The notes under the pieces were generated by a model. It saw nothing but the letters and a program-made list of their open reading frames with translations. It was not told the DNA's origin and did no database searches. The position numbers and the translations under genes are program-made. Source: an uncultured Mycoplasmatota bacterium (GTDB lineage: Bacteria; Bacillota_I; Bacilli_A; RF39; UBA660). Taken from it: a stretch of 5,662 bases of DNA. Location of the stretch: contig CAMLYN010000078.1 of the NCBI GenBank assembly GCA_946491675.1, forward strand, positions 1-5,662, read 5' to 3'. Of this stretch, positions 5,541 through 5,662 are shown one piece after another. Position 1 is the first letter of the stretch, and every line of letters starts with the position of its first letter.

Positions 5541-5541
5541 T
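5515..5541 (+). promoter_or_regulatory. Candidate promoter overlapping the DUF1835-like gene's 3' end, facing sORF4
   Basis: TTGACA (5515-5520) is a perfect -35 and TATAAT (5536-5541) a perfect -10, but their spacing is 15 bases, shorter than the usual 17. A second TATAAT lies at 5543-5548 (22-base spacing). Either would give a transcript starting just upstream of sORF4. It parallels the extended -10 promoter placed before sORF1. Confidence 0.4.
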
Positions 5542-5565
5542 CTATAATGCGAAGGAGTGATTAAA

Positions 5566-5640
5566 ATGAATGAAAATCAAGATAAGGGGGTAAAAAAAAG
5601 TGGTATCAATTGGTTGATTACGATTTATTGCAACCCCTAG
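5566..5640 (+). CDS. sORF4: 24-residue peptide ending in INWLITIYCNP
   Basis: ATG 5566 has a strong SD, AAGGAGTGA (5552-5560). The context GTGATTA.AATGAAT is nearly the same as upstream of sORF1, so the start region itself is related between copies. The peptide is a polar, basic N-terminus (MNENQDKGVKKSG) followed directly by INWLITIYCNP and TAG. It is the minimal form of the family, showing that nothing beyond the core is needed for the ORF pattern. A Pro codon immediately before the stop can slow termination in known leader peptides, but a role here is speculation. The family is not recognised. Confidence 0.6.
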   Translation: MNENQDKGVKKSGINWLITIYCNP

Positions 5641-5662
5641 CAAAAACCTTATAAATAAAGGC
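5611..5662 (+). repeat. Repeat unit 4, first 52 bases (cut by the window edge)
   Basis: It begins with TGGTTGATTACG (site a) as in the other units. It continues with CCTTATAAATAAAGG, most like unit 1 immediately after site a but aligned without a gap to the length of units 2 and 3. The right end, internal hairpin and site b lie beyond the window. Confidence 0.8.

Noticed and set aside
1071..5662. CRISPR array or diversity-generating retroelement
   Set aside because: Repeats are about 182 bp and intervals are gene-sized coding regions. No reverse transcriptase or Cas gene is seen, and repeat differences are not adenine-biased.

Overview
The window is very AT-rich (by eye below about 30% G+C). 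Every credible gene lies on the + strand, Shine-Dalgarno (SD) sequences are purine-rich, GTG and probably TTG starts occur, and TGA is a stop while TGG codes Trp. This fits a low-G+C Bacillota (Clostridia/Bacilli-type, plausibly host-associated) using the standard bacterial code, not code 4. The genus cannot be named from this sequence. The content is accessory: unrelated single-domain proteins typical of mobile or genomic-island DNA.

Layout. Positions 1-981 hold the 3' end of a RhuM-family gene overlapping a RibD-C/dihydrofolate-reductase-fold gene. After a weak terminator-like hairpin and an extended -10 promoter comes a small ORF (sORF1) and repeat unit 1 (1110-1290). Then come a BRO-N/DinD-like antirepressor-type gene, a small DUF6870-like gene and a GNAT acetyltransferase, followed by sORF2 and repeat unit 2 (3196-3377). 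Next are an unclassified HExxH (probable zinc peptidase) gene, sORF3 and repeat unit 3 (4542-4723). Last are a DUF1835/DUF3658-like gene, sORF4 and the first 52 bases of repeat unit 4 (5611 to the window end).

The main observation is the modular pattern 'gene(s), then a tiny ORF with its own SD, then a repeat of about 182 bp', seen four times in the same orientation. Units 2 and 3 are each exactly 182 bp and align without gaps at 165/182 identical positions. Unit 1 is a diverged 181-bp relative. Similarity stops abruptly at both ends, and each end carries a related motif, TTGAT..C...TTG.AACCCC-like, in direct orientation. The tiny ORFs have variable polar N-termini and a shared core, INWLITIYCNP (one T-to-P change). 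Seven of the eight variable nucleotide columns in that core are third codon positions, which indicates translation.

The best reading is a cassette array, analogous in layout to an integron or to stacked site-specific insertions, with interchangeable cargo (about 1.1-2.1 kb per module) and a common boundary element that also encodes the start-to-core of a peptide. No recombinase lies in the window, the ends do not match integron attC rules, and the mechanism is inference. Apart from local operons (RhuM/RibD; BRO/DUF6870-like/GNAT), the cargo genes show no common pathway.
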